Assembly: GCA_025618425.1 (NCBI GenBank)
Contig: CM046832.1
Location: 73,995,297-74,059,296 of the forward strand
Direction of reading: 5' to 3'
Source: Heliocidaris tuberculata
Lineage: Eukaryota; Echinodermata; Echinoidea; Camarodonta; Echinometridae
Length of the DNA stretch: 64,000 nt
Within the stretch, counting starts at the first letter, position 1. Each line of letters starts with the position of its first letter. This document shows, one piece after another, positions 37,505 through 49,620 of this stretch. The translations under genes and the position numbers were made by a program. The notes below the pieces were generated by a model, which worked only from the letters and a program-made list of their open reading frames with translations, searched no databases and was not told the origin of the DNA.

Positions 37505-39210
37505 TGGATGCCCCCCCCCCCCATGGTCAATAGGGGTGATAGGAGATGAAAGATGAGATTAGGGAGGGGTCGTTAATGTGATGATGGAGAGCTTGCTAGA
37601 ATCGATTAAAGGTAAAGACTAGCATTTCTAGTCTGGAAAGAAATGGCTGATACACAGCATCTTTATATATAATACACTAAGGATTTGGGGTATTTTTTTT
37701 TGTTCGAAAAGGCGCCTCCCCTGGCTCTTTAGGTCCCCACCTTTTGGTACCCACGGGCGGGGAATAGTCCCCAGATGGTTGGGAGGCACTTTTTAAGTGC
37801 TGAAGTGCCGTCCATATTTCATAAATTCATTTCTAAACATTGAATTTCCGGAGGGAGTAATATTTCTGCCGATGGAACAGCTCACTGTCGTAGCATGGAA
37901 AAGAACCTTCTGTTATGCCCCCAACCCATACCAATTACCTGTGAAGGGGAGAAACTTCATTGGTGTATTGCCAAAGAACAATGTGACGTATATCCGCATG
38001 TGTATGGCTTGAACAGTGTATACGGCGCAACAACACAGGTGTTATTCGATCGCACAGTGCACGTGCACATATACTGCTGCATGCACTATTTGTAGCTTCA
38101 TGGTTACATAACAGTTTAGTGCGTGTGTAACTCTATGGTTTCACGGCGGTCGCCGGGGGAGGGGGGGGGATGGGGTGTTGGGTGAGTCGGGGCATGTCTC
38201 ATTGAAGCCGGTATATCATCCACGTACATGAAAACGGATAAAAGGGTACCTTTTCAACAATAAGCGCATAACCCAGGTTACGCGTTTAGGGTATCAAAAA
38301 AAGAAGACAAAATCAAGAAAAAGGGTAGCAAATTCAGAGATGATAGATCCGCGGAAGGTGGGGGGGGGGGGGGAATCATAGTTCAGTAATGTGTTCCAAA
38401 GTAGGTTAAATTTCTTTTACGGTTCCTTTTTGGCTAAAAAGAGGTCTATGATAATGATGTAATCCTCAAATAGGATGTAAAATACCTTAAGCAAGATATA
38501 AAATCGCCGTTAATAATGGTATAAAAATCAGAGATAGACGAGTTTTCCTGTTTAGAGTATCAAATCTGCTCCTACTGCAATCTGCTTTTTAATTCAGCAA
38601 GTGATTTACGCGGATGATGATGTACAGATCTCAATGAAACATCCGGGGGGGGGGGGGGGGGGGGGGGGGTCGTCGCGATCGATTAAGGTGCCCGTAAACT
38701 TTTCTGCCTTTTATTTGTGAAAATTCGGCTCCTTTGGAAGTTTGATTTTTGTAAGCATTCCATTACTTTATAAATTGAACTTTCAACAGGTTTTTTTTGT
38801 TTGTTTGTTGGTGTGTTTTTTGGGGGTTTTTTTTTGGGGGGGGGGCGGGGGGCTGTTTCTTAGTTGAACTTAATTTTTTCTGTGATACAATTGTTTTGTT
38901 TGTTTGTTTGTTGTTTTTTTTTGTGGGGGTTGATGTTCAATGAGACAGGGTGAAGCCGGGAGAAACATGTAACTGTTAGATGTAAAAAAAAGGTGGGGGG
39001 GGGAGGGGGATTTCGGCCACTTCATATTTTAGGACTCTTTATTTCACTTAGGAATATCGGTTGCCACAGTGTAAAGAAGAAGCCCCCCCCCCCCACCAAA
39101 ATTTCCTTCGAAAATATTTCCACTATGATATGAATACATATAGGATATTAACCCTCGCGCTGGGGGTGACGGGAGGCCGATGGGGTGGGGGGGGGGGTAT
39201 GGTAGGGATA
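37505..39210. repeat. G/C-homopolymer-rich region
   Basis: C or G runs of eight or more occur near 37511, 38160, 38360, 38645 (25 G), 38837, 38995, 39083 and 39188, interspersed with GT-rich stretches (TTTGTTTGTTTG at 38897). The DNA between runs is less AT-rich than average but has no supported gene. A small inverted pair (AGGCGCCTCCC near 37710, GGGAGGCACTT near 37780) suggests old foldback insertions. Confidence 0.6.
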
Positions 39211-41274
39211 TGGTAGGGAAAGGTCAATCTGTCGGTCTCTCCCAAGATAATAATAATCCCATAATCTCCCTGAAAAGAAAATGACAATAAATTCTTTTTT
39301 TTTCCTAATTTTTGCATCCTTTACAAGGGACATACCGCTAATTATGCATGTTATGTTTTTATGGCCTTAATTTCTCTGAGTATTAAACCACAGAAACATG
39401 GCAAGATCAAATCGCTCACTCTAGCTCTATTCATGGATATACTATTCGAACATAATTATATCCATGCTCTGTGTGCGAGAATCCCGCCCGGGTGTAAATG
39501 AGATCATGTGTCATCCACAGGCCACAGGGCCGACGTAACATAAATAAATATCATTATTCAGTCATTCATAAAGTAAAACAATCGTCATTTAGTATTCATC
39601 AAGATGAAAATGTATTTTCTTCAGAACTCATGCAAGATTTGGATGAATAACACATACTCACATGCTGTAAATACTTCTTGGTAAAACAATAACGCATTAC
39701 CAGACTTTTTTCTTTATTCACTTGATTATTGTGACAAATGTACGGTACTGAGATTAATAATAAACACATCCACGGGCTGCTTCAGCTAGTACATGTGTAA
39801 ACATTAATGGTCCTTTCTTCATTCTGGGAGAGTGGACTCATTTACTCATTTACAGCCTTACCATGGGTTGCATCATTCATTAATCATCATAAGTGTTTAA
39901 CAATAGGCATTTAGTGTGATTAAGATGGAGTTCAGACTGAAACATACTGAAGAAAAATTGTAAAAATAGTATTATTTGGTCAATTGAAATCATTAGGACA
40001 TCTTTATTATTTCAGTTAAATTGCATATTTGAATTTATTGCAATATTTGTTTCAGTTGTAATACATATTTAGGATGCTATGAATTAATGATATCCTAGGG
40101 TTAGAATGTCACTTCTTAATCACATTTAGCTATTGTTTGGCTTCTTGAAATTGTCACATTAATTTCAATATGTCAGATGATATTGGTGATAATAACAGCA
40201 ATTGAAACTTGTCAAAAGTTTGATCTGCCTATGTCTCACTTGACAAATGTTAAAATAAGAAATCTTTTATTACTTTTGACATGCTCACTTTTCATGCAAG
40301 ACATTTCCTGGTTAATCTTGCTCATCCCATCCATTTTGTTGCCCCTGTGAAAGAAAGGCCTGTATATTAATTGGTTGTACATCCTGTATTTGAATCTCAC
40401 TGTTGTAGTTCTTTTTCCACAAGGTATCATGCATGTAAACATATGTTGTAAATGTTGTGTAGCTTGTGAGATGTAGTCTTTTTCAGTTTTTTGTCTCCTG
40501 ATATGACTGTCCTTCAAGGTATATTAGGAACAGACAGCTAGGTAGATGAAGGTTCTCTACTTTTAACTGTCCCCAAGAATTCCATGTTAAAGGTTAAAAT
40601 CTTGAGTTCTGATCAAATGTGAGAATGCTGTCAGAATCCAACAAAATTCATAAGATATGTGTAAAATTACTCAAAAATTTTATGTTCCAAAAGGAAAAGC
40701 TTGGTAATAAAGCAAAGAAATATGAGGAATTTAGGCCTCTCTCGATAGACCACAGTATGATACCTTTTCCCACAGTTTAGGTGCTTTTCAGTGTCTTTTT
40801 TCCCATAATATTGTCATGAATACTACTTGTTTGCAAGTCTTAACAACCATTGAACTCTTACTTCTACATGGTCAGTGATTCAGAATGACCCCTGGAAAGC
40901 TTATTTTAAAATACAGTTTTATGAAAAGATTTCGAGAATCCTTATGAAGAGAGCCTTTAAGAAAGAAGAAAGTAAGAATCTGTCATGATGAGTTCCTTTA
41001 AGAGATCACTTCCTCTATACAGGCATCCTTCCGTTCAGTCCTTGAACTTCAAACCATCCACAAAGTGATGAGATTGTCATTGCCAGCACAGGTGTGGCTA
41101 CATCTTCATCTAAGTTCTTCAGATATGATTCTCTAGTTTAAAAAAGAAATTATGGAAGGGGGCTTCTCAGATGGGCCCCTCCTCATTGACACCTGAGATG
41201 AAATGTATTCTTTCATACTTGTCATGCTCTTCCAACTCTATAGATGCCTATGCCAAAGTACTATGATTGTATAG
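39211..41274. other. AT-rich non-coding stretch
   Basis: No supported gene, RNA or repeat. Confidence 0.4.
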
Positions 41275-41485
41275 TGGAGGCATGATGGCTCAGTGGTAGA
41301 GCAGTGGTCTTGTAACTGGAGGACCCGTTCGAAACCAAGTGGATGCGCTATAGTGCCCTTTGGTAAGGCATTAATCCTCATTACCAAGTCCCTCGGAGAG
41401 GACTGAAAGCCATCGGTCCCCTGGTTGCTTACTTACAAGCATACACAATGTTCTCTTAGCAGTCAGGTAAAATAAACCATCAAAC
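41275..41485 (+). mobile_element. tRNA-derived SINE
   Basis: A box A-like TGGCTCAGTGG (41286-41296) and a box B GTTCGAAAC (41327-41335) are spaced as in an internal RNA polymerase III promoter. They are followed by a non-tRNA body (CCCTTTGGTAAGGCATTAAT...CATTACCAAGTCCCTC) and an A-rich end (AAAATAAACC). It is not a functional tRNA gene, because the body after box B does not close an acceptor stem. A diverged second copy lies at 49461-49620. Confidence 0.85.
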
Positions 41486-41489
41486 CTTT

Positions 41490-44400
41490 TCAAAGTACAT
41501 GAACTAAATATTTGCTCCTGAAATATTTTCATTTTATCAATATAATAGGACTAATTCATTGTGATTGGCCGTCAGATTACACCCTAACTGAAACATAAAT
41601 TTTTATGTTTTTCCATTTTCATACATTTTTTAACAGTTTAAAATATCTTTTTTTAGCAGGCTCTTTTTTTATCAACTGTTGTATATGCAACATTTTGTTG
41701 CACTGATGTTTGTATTAATTTTTTTACACTCTTTGCTCCCATGTATTTTTATCACTGCTACCAGGCCTTATGAAGTCTGAAAATCAGGATATAAAATCTG
41801 TTTCATGTTCACAAATCATTTAGTATGAACATGTAAATCACACTTTCTAGAGAAGAGCTTATGGAATGATCAATCAAAGTGTGTATTGAAAGTGAGATGG
41901 TGATTTGATGAAGTATATGAAACCACATTTGTTAGACGGTCACGACAGTTGGAGTACAGATGCAAGCCACTTACTGCTTGACAGTTATGGAGTACTCACC
42001 AGAACATGATGGACATTTCCTAAGAAAAAGCAATAACAACCAAGAAAACCTCACGTACGCTCCATTTTTCAAAAGCCCTTCACTAAATGCCGCCTCACCG
42101 TCTTTCTACCTCTCTCACGCTCTCTCTCTCTCTCCGTTTGTCCACCACTTTTTTCTCAGTGCTCTCCCTTCTGTATTTTTCTAAGGCAACAAACAATGTC
42201 CCTCATTCTCTACTCTTTTCCTGCCTTCCCAGTTCTTGTTCTCTAAAAATCGAATACTTGCTTTCTGTCCATTTGTAAAATTCTGTTTTTCCTTTTTCAT
42301 TTGATTTCTGACCTCTCTCTTGACCAAATTCTTTCCCTTTTTATAGCAATTTTTTTTTCTTCTGCCAAATACCTGTGTACACAATGTATGCCACTTCACC
42401 TCTTAAAAATTGTTTTTATTCTATTTTTTATCCCGCTTCAATTTTTGCTAAGTTTTTCTACTTTTTTCTGTTGTTATTGCTTGCCTCTGTTTTTTATATC
42501 TTTCACTGTTAAGTCAATGTAAGCATTTGTCGCATATTGCATCCTGCTCCCTGCATTTTGAATGATTTTCTTTTCCTTCAGTCTTGGAGTTCCATGAAAG
42601 AGTTTTGTGGTTCATTCACTTTCCTTTCTTTAAATTTTCCTTTGCTCTTCTTTTATTTCTTTTGTTCTTTCTCCCTTCATCTCTCAATTTCCTTTCCCTC
42701 ATCATCTCTTGATTTTCTTATTCCCTTTCTATCCCTATTTGTCTTTCCTTTCAATTGTATTTGCACCATCTTTTGTCCATCTGACAATGTACTTCTAAAC
42801 CAATGAAGAGAGGTAGGATTTAGAGCGGAAGTAGTCCTATGTGATCTAGTCTGCTGTGTATGTCCCATGGGCATGAGTCATGGGTAGTTAGACTGGTCGA
42901 TAGATCATCTCAAGAGTGATGTAAGATTGCTAGCCAAGACCCTAGCCAATTAGTATTCAGTGAGAATAAATCAATATTCTATGTTTTTTTCTTCTGAGAA
43001 ATTCAGCCCATCTTTTCCACATATAGATGTGGTATGAAGCATGGATGTTAGAAGATAAGCGAAACAAAGTACCATTTCAAGTAAGGATATACTGCAAATT
43101 ATGTGAAATTTTAAAAGAATCAGACATTCTTGAGAAATGGAAGCTTCCAGTCAAAAGATGATGTAGAGCATAATGTGAGAAAAGGGATGTGTTTCAGGAT
43201 GCAACTCAATTTTTGAATAGGACTGACACTAACAAAATAGTAATAAAATCCAGAATATTATATAGTTTTTAAAAGATTCCATCAGATTTTCATTCAAGTT
43301 ATGATACATTTCCTTTATATTTTAATGGAAACTACTTAGTACCTTGTGAATTTTTTTTTGCAAGACATTTCTACTTTATGAAATGAGAGAAATTTAGCAG
43401 TGGGTTGCTTATGCTAAAGAAGGCATGTTCCAGAAAAACAAGCAAACACACTTCAGGATGGGATCCTAGGTCAAGTTATAAATATCCATCCCCAAAATAG
43501 TTGTCTAAATTAACCCAAGATTCTCCTGCAGTAGATGGGCATCTTAGTGGTTAGCTGATGATCTGCAGTATAGCTTTATTTCTCTCTTTCACATTTGAGA
43601 AGTGAATTAATATTCTCTCCCAGTAGCAAAATCTATCATCACTGATCTTTAGGCTTTAGATTCATACTGCTGCATTAACTAGAGATTTATCATATGAAGA
43701 CATGCTCAGTATACCAATTGATCATTTCAAATTAGAATTTCAATTATAACTCCGAAGTTTGAAAGTACTTTATAGGTTCATATTGTGATTAAAATATGAT
43801 GGAAAAAGAAATATGATTTGGAGCAACAATGATATACGAAATGAAATGAATATGAATATTTGATAAGGTTTGTTAACACACAAGAAAAAAGATACACATC
43901 AAAGCACTTGAAACCTATTGAAAGAATATGCCAGTTAAGGCTTTTCATAGAGTTGTTTGTAATTCAGTAGACTTTGGTATATTAACAGTTCCTTTAAAGG
44001 AAACAGAAACTATATATAAAGCATTTCACTTTTACAAGGAAATAATGGAGCTTCTAAGTGTTGAGAAACTATTATTGAAACTCATATTTCTCTTGCTGTC
44101 AGTAGTACAAACCATTGATTTAAATTCTTTAAAGAAATTGAAGTAAGGCATTATCAATAAATAGAAATGAAAAGTTTTTTTGATATGACATGAGAAGGGG
44201 CATTGATCATGTGAAGAGCAAGAGCATGTGATGTAACAGTTTGGATGGGGACTGCCATTTGGATTGAATATAAAATAAGATGAAGACGGAATGGAATGGA
44301 ATTTAAAAAAAAAAATTTTTTTTTAGAGAAAATAAATGGTGTTTGTGGGAAAGATGGAATACAAGCAAAAATGAAATACAGTGTGTAGAATAATTCACTC

Positions 44401-45944
44401 TGGTATGATTTGCAAAGCTGTTTGGGTATTTCTTCAACATTTGCATGAATTTTGTTTTAGCTTTTCATAGTTCAACATTTGAAATCTCTCTAGGAATTCC
44501 ATGACATTTTTTGTATGTGCTAGCTATGAGCATAAGTTGTTGGTTACGCATTAGCCTGTTTACACAAGGTAGATGGGAGCACTAGTTAGATTAGGGTTGT
44601 TGATGTGTAGCAATGATAATTCATTATGATGTGTGCTGATGCTGATAGACGTCAACTTAAAGCTTTGCATCAAAAGGTGCATGCTATAAGCACCTACCAA
44701 CAAGGAATCAGTTTTCCAAAACACAAGGTCAAACTGTTCCTGGGTATATGATATCTTTGAATGTCCATCTTTGGAAATGTCTCTGAGCTGATGTTTTGGT
44801 TAGTGAATAGTATAAAAATGATTTGAATTAACTATTGAAGAAAAGTAGAAAAGAAAGATAAATTGCATGGAATTATAGATATTTTGAGAGAGGGAAGCAA
44901 AAGGTAGACATACAGAAATATAAAAATCAAAATTGAGATAAAAATGGTTAGGGGAAAAGAGAGGGAGAGATATTTAAAAAGGAGGAAGACAGAGAGAAAT
45001 AGAGAGAGGGAGTAAGATATAAGTATCGAATCAAAACTGTTAGAATGACAAGGAAAATAGTTTTACTTCTACTGTAGAAAGTATTACTTTGAACAAGAGT
45101 CTTTGACTCCCCCGGACCCTCTTCCCTTCTGTCTACAGATTACCCTTTGAAAATTGAAAGACATGTCCTGCACAAAAGATATGGTTTCTCCCTCTTCAAG
45201 CTAAGTCTTTGCTTGGAAATGGAATTTAAAAAAAAAATGATTTGTGAAAATCATGAAAATTATAGCATTTATAAAACATGATTGTTCTGAATCTATGTAC
45301 CATGTACCATTATGTCATTCACTGCAAGTATCAGAAATAGTTCATATTACTTAGCCCCAGAATGAGTCATGATGTAATATCAATGTAGCTATACAAAATA
45401 ATGACTCAACATCTACTGTAGAAGTTTATTGAGACATTTATTTAATCTATGCATTTAGGTTTTATTTTATAGCTATAGATGTTCGAACATAATTTTTTGA
45501 ATCATTTCCTGGTGTTGCAAAATAGATTGAATGTTGTTTTTTCAAGTGTTGAAAAATTATGTTACTTTTGAGTAAAATATGTGTACATGTAGGTGTGGTT
45601 AGAGAGAATTTTGCCCTCTGTAGTAAAAACCAATTTTCTATGTCCTCTCTGCTAATGAATGTATATTATAGAAAGATGAAATCTGTGCATTTTATGAGAA
45701 ATATTTAATTCTTTGTTTCCTTGATGACTCCAACACTTTTAAAAGTAATTTTGTCTTGCCATTTGAAATCTTTAATAGTACTTTTAATTGTTAATTTCAG
45801 TATGTTGGAGATTCCTATTTATTCCTGGATGACATATCTGTTCATTTCAGAGCAAAAGAAGAAGATATTTTTAAAAGGCAATGTTCTTTTAGAACTCACA
45901 GTGCCAAGTTGGCAGTGTTATTTTGATGCCATGTAATTTGGCAG
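41490..45944. other. AT-rich, partly pyrimidine-rich non-coding stretch
   Basis: Positions 42080-42760 are CT/T-rich and produce several Phe/Leu/Ser-rich open frames of no coding character. One exon-like segment (43027-43080) is listed separately. Nothing else is supported. Confidence 0.4.
43027..43080 (+). other. Exon-like segment, low confidence
   Basis: A pyrimidine-rich acceptor (CCCATCTTTTCCACATATAG, ending 43026) precedes 18 open codons (MWYEAWMLEDKRNKVPFQ) and a consensus donor GTAAGG (43081). Only the phase-0 reading is open. The length is short enough to arise by chance, and I cannot link it to another exon. Confidence 0.2.
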
Positions 45945-46003
45945 CATTGCTTAGGATCGGCATTGCATAGGATTGGCATTGCATAGGATTGGCATTGCAT
46001 AAT
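45945..46003. repeat. 16-bp tandem repeat, about 3.5 copies
   Basis: CATTGCATAGGATTGG is repeated at 45945, 45961, 45977 and partly at 45993, with the first copy slightly changed. Confidence 0.85.
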
Positions 46004-46929
46004 GCAAGCTCATAACCAAAGAATTGAACTGAACTGACCTGTATTTAAGAAGGCAAAGCATTGAGGCTGAAAGCTTTTTGAACCTATACATCACAGTTTT
46101 CTCGTCCTTGTTCTCTTAAACCAGACCTTGTTCATTCATTCCATCATGTTTCCCCAAGAGTTTTCTTTCTCAAACAGAGCGTGATTTATTGAAAGCAGTT
46201 TGTTATTGAGAATGAAGTGTTTTAATCAAAGGGCATATATGACATTAGGTTACCTTTTTAATCACTCTTGTCTGAATTCTGCGGAACATGTATTTTGGCT
46301 TAAAAGGAATCAGTACGGGACTTACGACTACTCTGTGAGAAAACAATATGTCAAGTTTCCTTTAAAGTGCCTCATACCGTGAATTATTCTGTGAACTATT
46401 TCATAATGCATAATACGACAGTGCTGTGCCCCCAAGCTATTTTTTGTTTAAATATCATGGGCCTGTAAGATTGATTTGTGGCATTTACAACCACGACCTG
46501 CTGACATTGACTCTCAAGAAAGTGGTCCGTAATGGTCACTTGGATATTGTTAAGCCATCAACTGTATAGCTTTTGAGGACAAGAAGGTCTTAAAGCGATG
46601 TCACCCTCTTAATGACATCTGTGTAAGGTGAATTGAAATGTACTCGTATTCTTAATATGCTTTATTGTGCAAGAAATTCAAAGACAATTTAATTTACCCA
46701 CCCCAATTAGTGACAATATCTTTAAGAAGGTACTGCTCATTGATTGTCTTCGAGTAGCTGAAACAAAATCATCTTCATGTCACAGCTTGAGTTCTGTTCA
46801 TTAGGGATACATTAATGTCAGCTGATAGTTAATAATGAAAGGGCTTGTCTTTTACCCTCATTATCTTATCTGAGCTTACAGAATGTATAGAATTTTATTG
46901 GATTTTCTCTTTTGACAGACCTTTTTAAT
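46004..46929. other. AT-rich non-coding stretch
   Basis: No gene or repeat recognised. Confidence 0.4.
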
Positions 46930-47151
46930 TTGACTTTGTTCATATTATGAAATATCTGCAGAAAAATTGACTTTGTTCATATTATGAAATATCTATAGAA
47001 AAATTGACTTTGTTCATATTATGAAATATCTATAGAAAAATTGACTTTGTTCATATTATGAAATATCTATAGAAAAATTGACTTTGTTCATATTATGAAA
47101 TATCTATAGAAAAATTGACTTTGTTCATATTATGAAATATCTATAGAAAAA
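46930..47151. repeat. 37-bp minisatellite, six copies
   Basis: Six consecutive 37-bp units begin with TTGACTTTGTTCATATTATG at 46930, 46967, 47004, 47041, 47078 and 47115. The first differs by one base (CTGCAG for CTATAG) and the others are identical. The near-identity indicates recent expansion or homogenisation. A partial unit is followed by a short AAGGCAAGAC repeat. Confidence 0.95.
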
Positions 47152-47159
47152 TTGACAAG

Positions 47160-47890
47160 GCAAGACAAGGCAAGAGGTACAGGTTTCTGAGCCAAAATAA
47201 TGTAAATATTGAAATTAAATAGGACAGTCAACTTTCATGTTTTAAGACATGTTATAATTTTTTTTAAACATGCTTGGGTCTTATGAGGTATACATTGTAT
47301 CTCGAAACAAGAGTAGATGATGAATAAATTTCCGAACTTACCATGTATTTTATGAATACCAGTATGCAATTTAAAATGATGATGAATCAGAATTATTCTA
47401 CTACTGACATGTAGCAGAGGAAGGAGACATTATTCATAGCATAATTTTATGAATGGTATATGGCATGGATTCCACGGATTTCATTTCAGAGAAATTCATC
47501 TCATCTATGGAATCTTTATTCTCCCATTCATTCTCAAGCAGGCATTGCATTTATAATGTAACAGACAGTGATATCATGCTACAGGCATGCATAAATCCAT
47601 ACAAGTTCACTCATGCAGAACATACATGCTGTGAATCTTCACAGGAATTTTTTTTTTTGTCTGAATGCAATTACAAGTAGATTTCATCTTAGACAAAGGG
47701 TGACATTATTATGTGAAGTCATCTGGAAGGAAAGTACATTGACATTTTAGAATCAATGGGAGCTCATGTTGATTCAGATTTAAGTGAGAAATTCATAAGA
47801 GGATATCAGACTGCCGGTGCTGAAAAAATTGAGACGATTGTTTGATTATGAGAATCTATTATTTAGTCTCAATTAGCTGAATGGGTACGG
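47160..47890. other. AT-rich non-coding stretch
   Basis: No supported gene or repeat. Confidence 0.4.
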
Positions 47891-48238
47891 TCACACTTGA
47901 GTAATTATATCATCAGGGTGTAGAAGGGATGAATTCAAAGGGGTGGTATGGCTGTGCATGAGTTCCCTATTGATTTTACATCCCGTCACAATCACCCGAG
48001 CCTTCTCTCCCTTAACCTTATGTGCATCCACCTTTATAGTGGTGTCGCTGCCAAGAATTTCATCAATATATTTTGCTAATGCGTGGCATCGGTGTGCAAT
48101 GCTAGACCCTTTTGATAGTTCTTTACCGACTATCAGAACGTAAACAGGAATCTTATGCGTTGTAGTTTTATCTTGGAGTGTGTGTGTGACGTGGGACAGT
48201 AGTATCATCCCCTCGTTTGTGATTCTCTTCCCTGACAT
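47891..48238 (-). other. Unexplained 115-codon minus-strand ORF
   Basis: An ATG at 48238 (minus) opens 115 codons to a stop at 47891. The composition is that of an ordinary soluble protein (KIPVYVLIVGKELSKGSSIA, HALAKYIDEILGSDTTIKV) rather than low complexity, and the DNA is less AT-rich than its flanks. Upstream on the same strand 48418-48660 encodes another 80 codons in a different relation. The intervening 180 bases have stops, so if related these would be exons or a broken copy. I recognise no family and see no convincing splice sites. It could be a decayed insertion, a minus-strand gene fragment, or chance. Confidence 0.25.
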
Positions 48239-49262
48239 TTATAGGAGGATCAGCAATTTAATGAGGAGGGAGTAAGATATGCCTCTCCCTAGGTGATATT
48301 ATGTTGAGTAGGACAGTGCTGCAGTTGGATGGGTCTGTACCGTAGAGCAGCTTGCATGGTCAGTCTTGAGTAGTTTAATGTCTCACCATTTTTAAAGATT
48401 TATGAGATGCAGTTTATTCAGTGGTGCAATCTTTTTGAAAAAGACACAAGGATCTTGTGAATTCCCAGCAGAGAGGCAACAACGTTAGGATAGATTTCTA
48501 TGGACGATGCTCCCAAACCCAATACATTCACATGATTCAAAGCATTCCTCCCTAGCATTAGGAGTCCTATGAGTTTCTTGCTGAGGAATAAACGATGCTG
48601 AGAGTTCGCCTGCCATAAAATTCTACTGACCTGAGAGTGTTGGCATTTAGCGGGGCACAAAATTTGTCAGTTGTGACATTTCGGATGAGAAAGCTGCAAG
48701 GATTTCTTCTAGGATGCAAGAACGGGATCGCATCAGGAAATCATTGCCATTATTTCACTCTGGATGTTGCATCTGTACTGGTGGCAAGGTTAATGTTTAA
48801 ACAGGCATCTAATTTACACTCGTGTGAGATTCTGTCAGAAATACCCTCTGTGGAACACTAATGCGTGAAAATACTTGCATGATTACTCCAACGACGCCAT
48901 GAATATGGATGAAATCGAATAATGGTCTCATGTTATCACAAGCAGAAGGTTTGGCGCTCAGACTGATTGTAAACTAATCCAGTTTATACTCTCCCCTCTG
49001 ACATTTGCATGGTAACTAAAACGGGGGAAGGTAAAAGGGAATCAATAACTTAACCCTGAGTTTGGAAGCCAGTGAGAGATGCGTATACGGGTTAAATTGA
49101 CTGGCATGTAGCAATGTTGTGCTTGCCATTCGCAGTAATGTTCTAATTTGTATCAGGTTTTATGCATCCCTGGATACTTTGCATTCAGTGAAAGTATATC
49201 ATGTTACATGGATGGACCTCTAATGGGACAGTGAAACAAAAACAACTTCATACCTATCGAAG
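48239..49262. other. Moderately GC-richer non-coding stretch
   Basis: Overlapping open frames on both strands (48418-48660 minus, 48637-48861 plus) cannot all be real. None has a recognised motif. The stretch is somewhat less AT-rich than average. Confidence 0.3.
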
Positions 49263-49306
49263 ATGGATAGTAATTTTCAGGATTTAGCCTTTCAAGCTGT
49301 CCTCCG
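49263..49306 (+). other. Candidate first coding exon, low confidence
   Basis: ATG at 49263 opens 14 codons (MDSNFQDLAFQAVL plus CG) to a consensus donor GTAAGT followed by a T run (49307). It would leave phase 2. The next protein-like segment (50867) does not join in frame, so no gene model follows. Confidence 0.15.
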
Positions 49307-49460
49307 GTAAGTTTTTTTTTTTTCAACTAGTCTTTCAATACCAGTTCAGTATTGGTTTAAGTAATCATAGTTCACTTTGAATTGTATATTGTTGACAAGG
49401 GTTCTTCATTACCATGGATTTAGCTAGACTGCCCTATATGCTCAAAGCATACAAAGAAGC

Positions 49461-49620
49461 TATATGGCTCAATGTTTAAGCAAAGAGATCAAGGGTTCAA
49501 AACCTAATGCCCTTTGGTAAGGCATTAATCTTCCATTACCAAGTCTCTCAGATAGGACATGGTTGCTTATCTACAAGCATATACTGCCTTTATTAGCAAT
49601 CAGGGGATATAAAAACATCA
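49461..49620 (+). mobile_element. Diverged second copy of the tRNA-derived SINE
   Basis: TGGCTCAATG (box A-like, 49465), GGGTTCAAAACC (box B-like, about 49493), then CCCTTTGGTAAGGCATTAAT, CCATTACCAAGTC, GGTTGCTTA and ACAAGCATA follow the order of the copy at 41275. Box A is degraded and the middle has a deletion. Confidence 0.75.

Noticed and set aside
41286..41335. tRNA gene
   Set aside because: Box A and box B are present, but the sequence does not fold to a full cloverleaf and continues into a SINE body, with a second copy at 49461.
42087..42806. Phe/Leu/Ser-rich frames
   Set aside because: Pyrimidine-rich low-complexity DNA; no family resemblance.
46930..47151. CRISPR-like array
   Set aside because: The 37-bp units abut directly, without unique spacers, in a eukaryotic genome.
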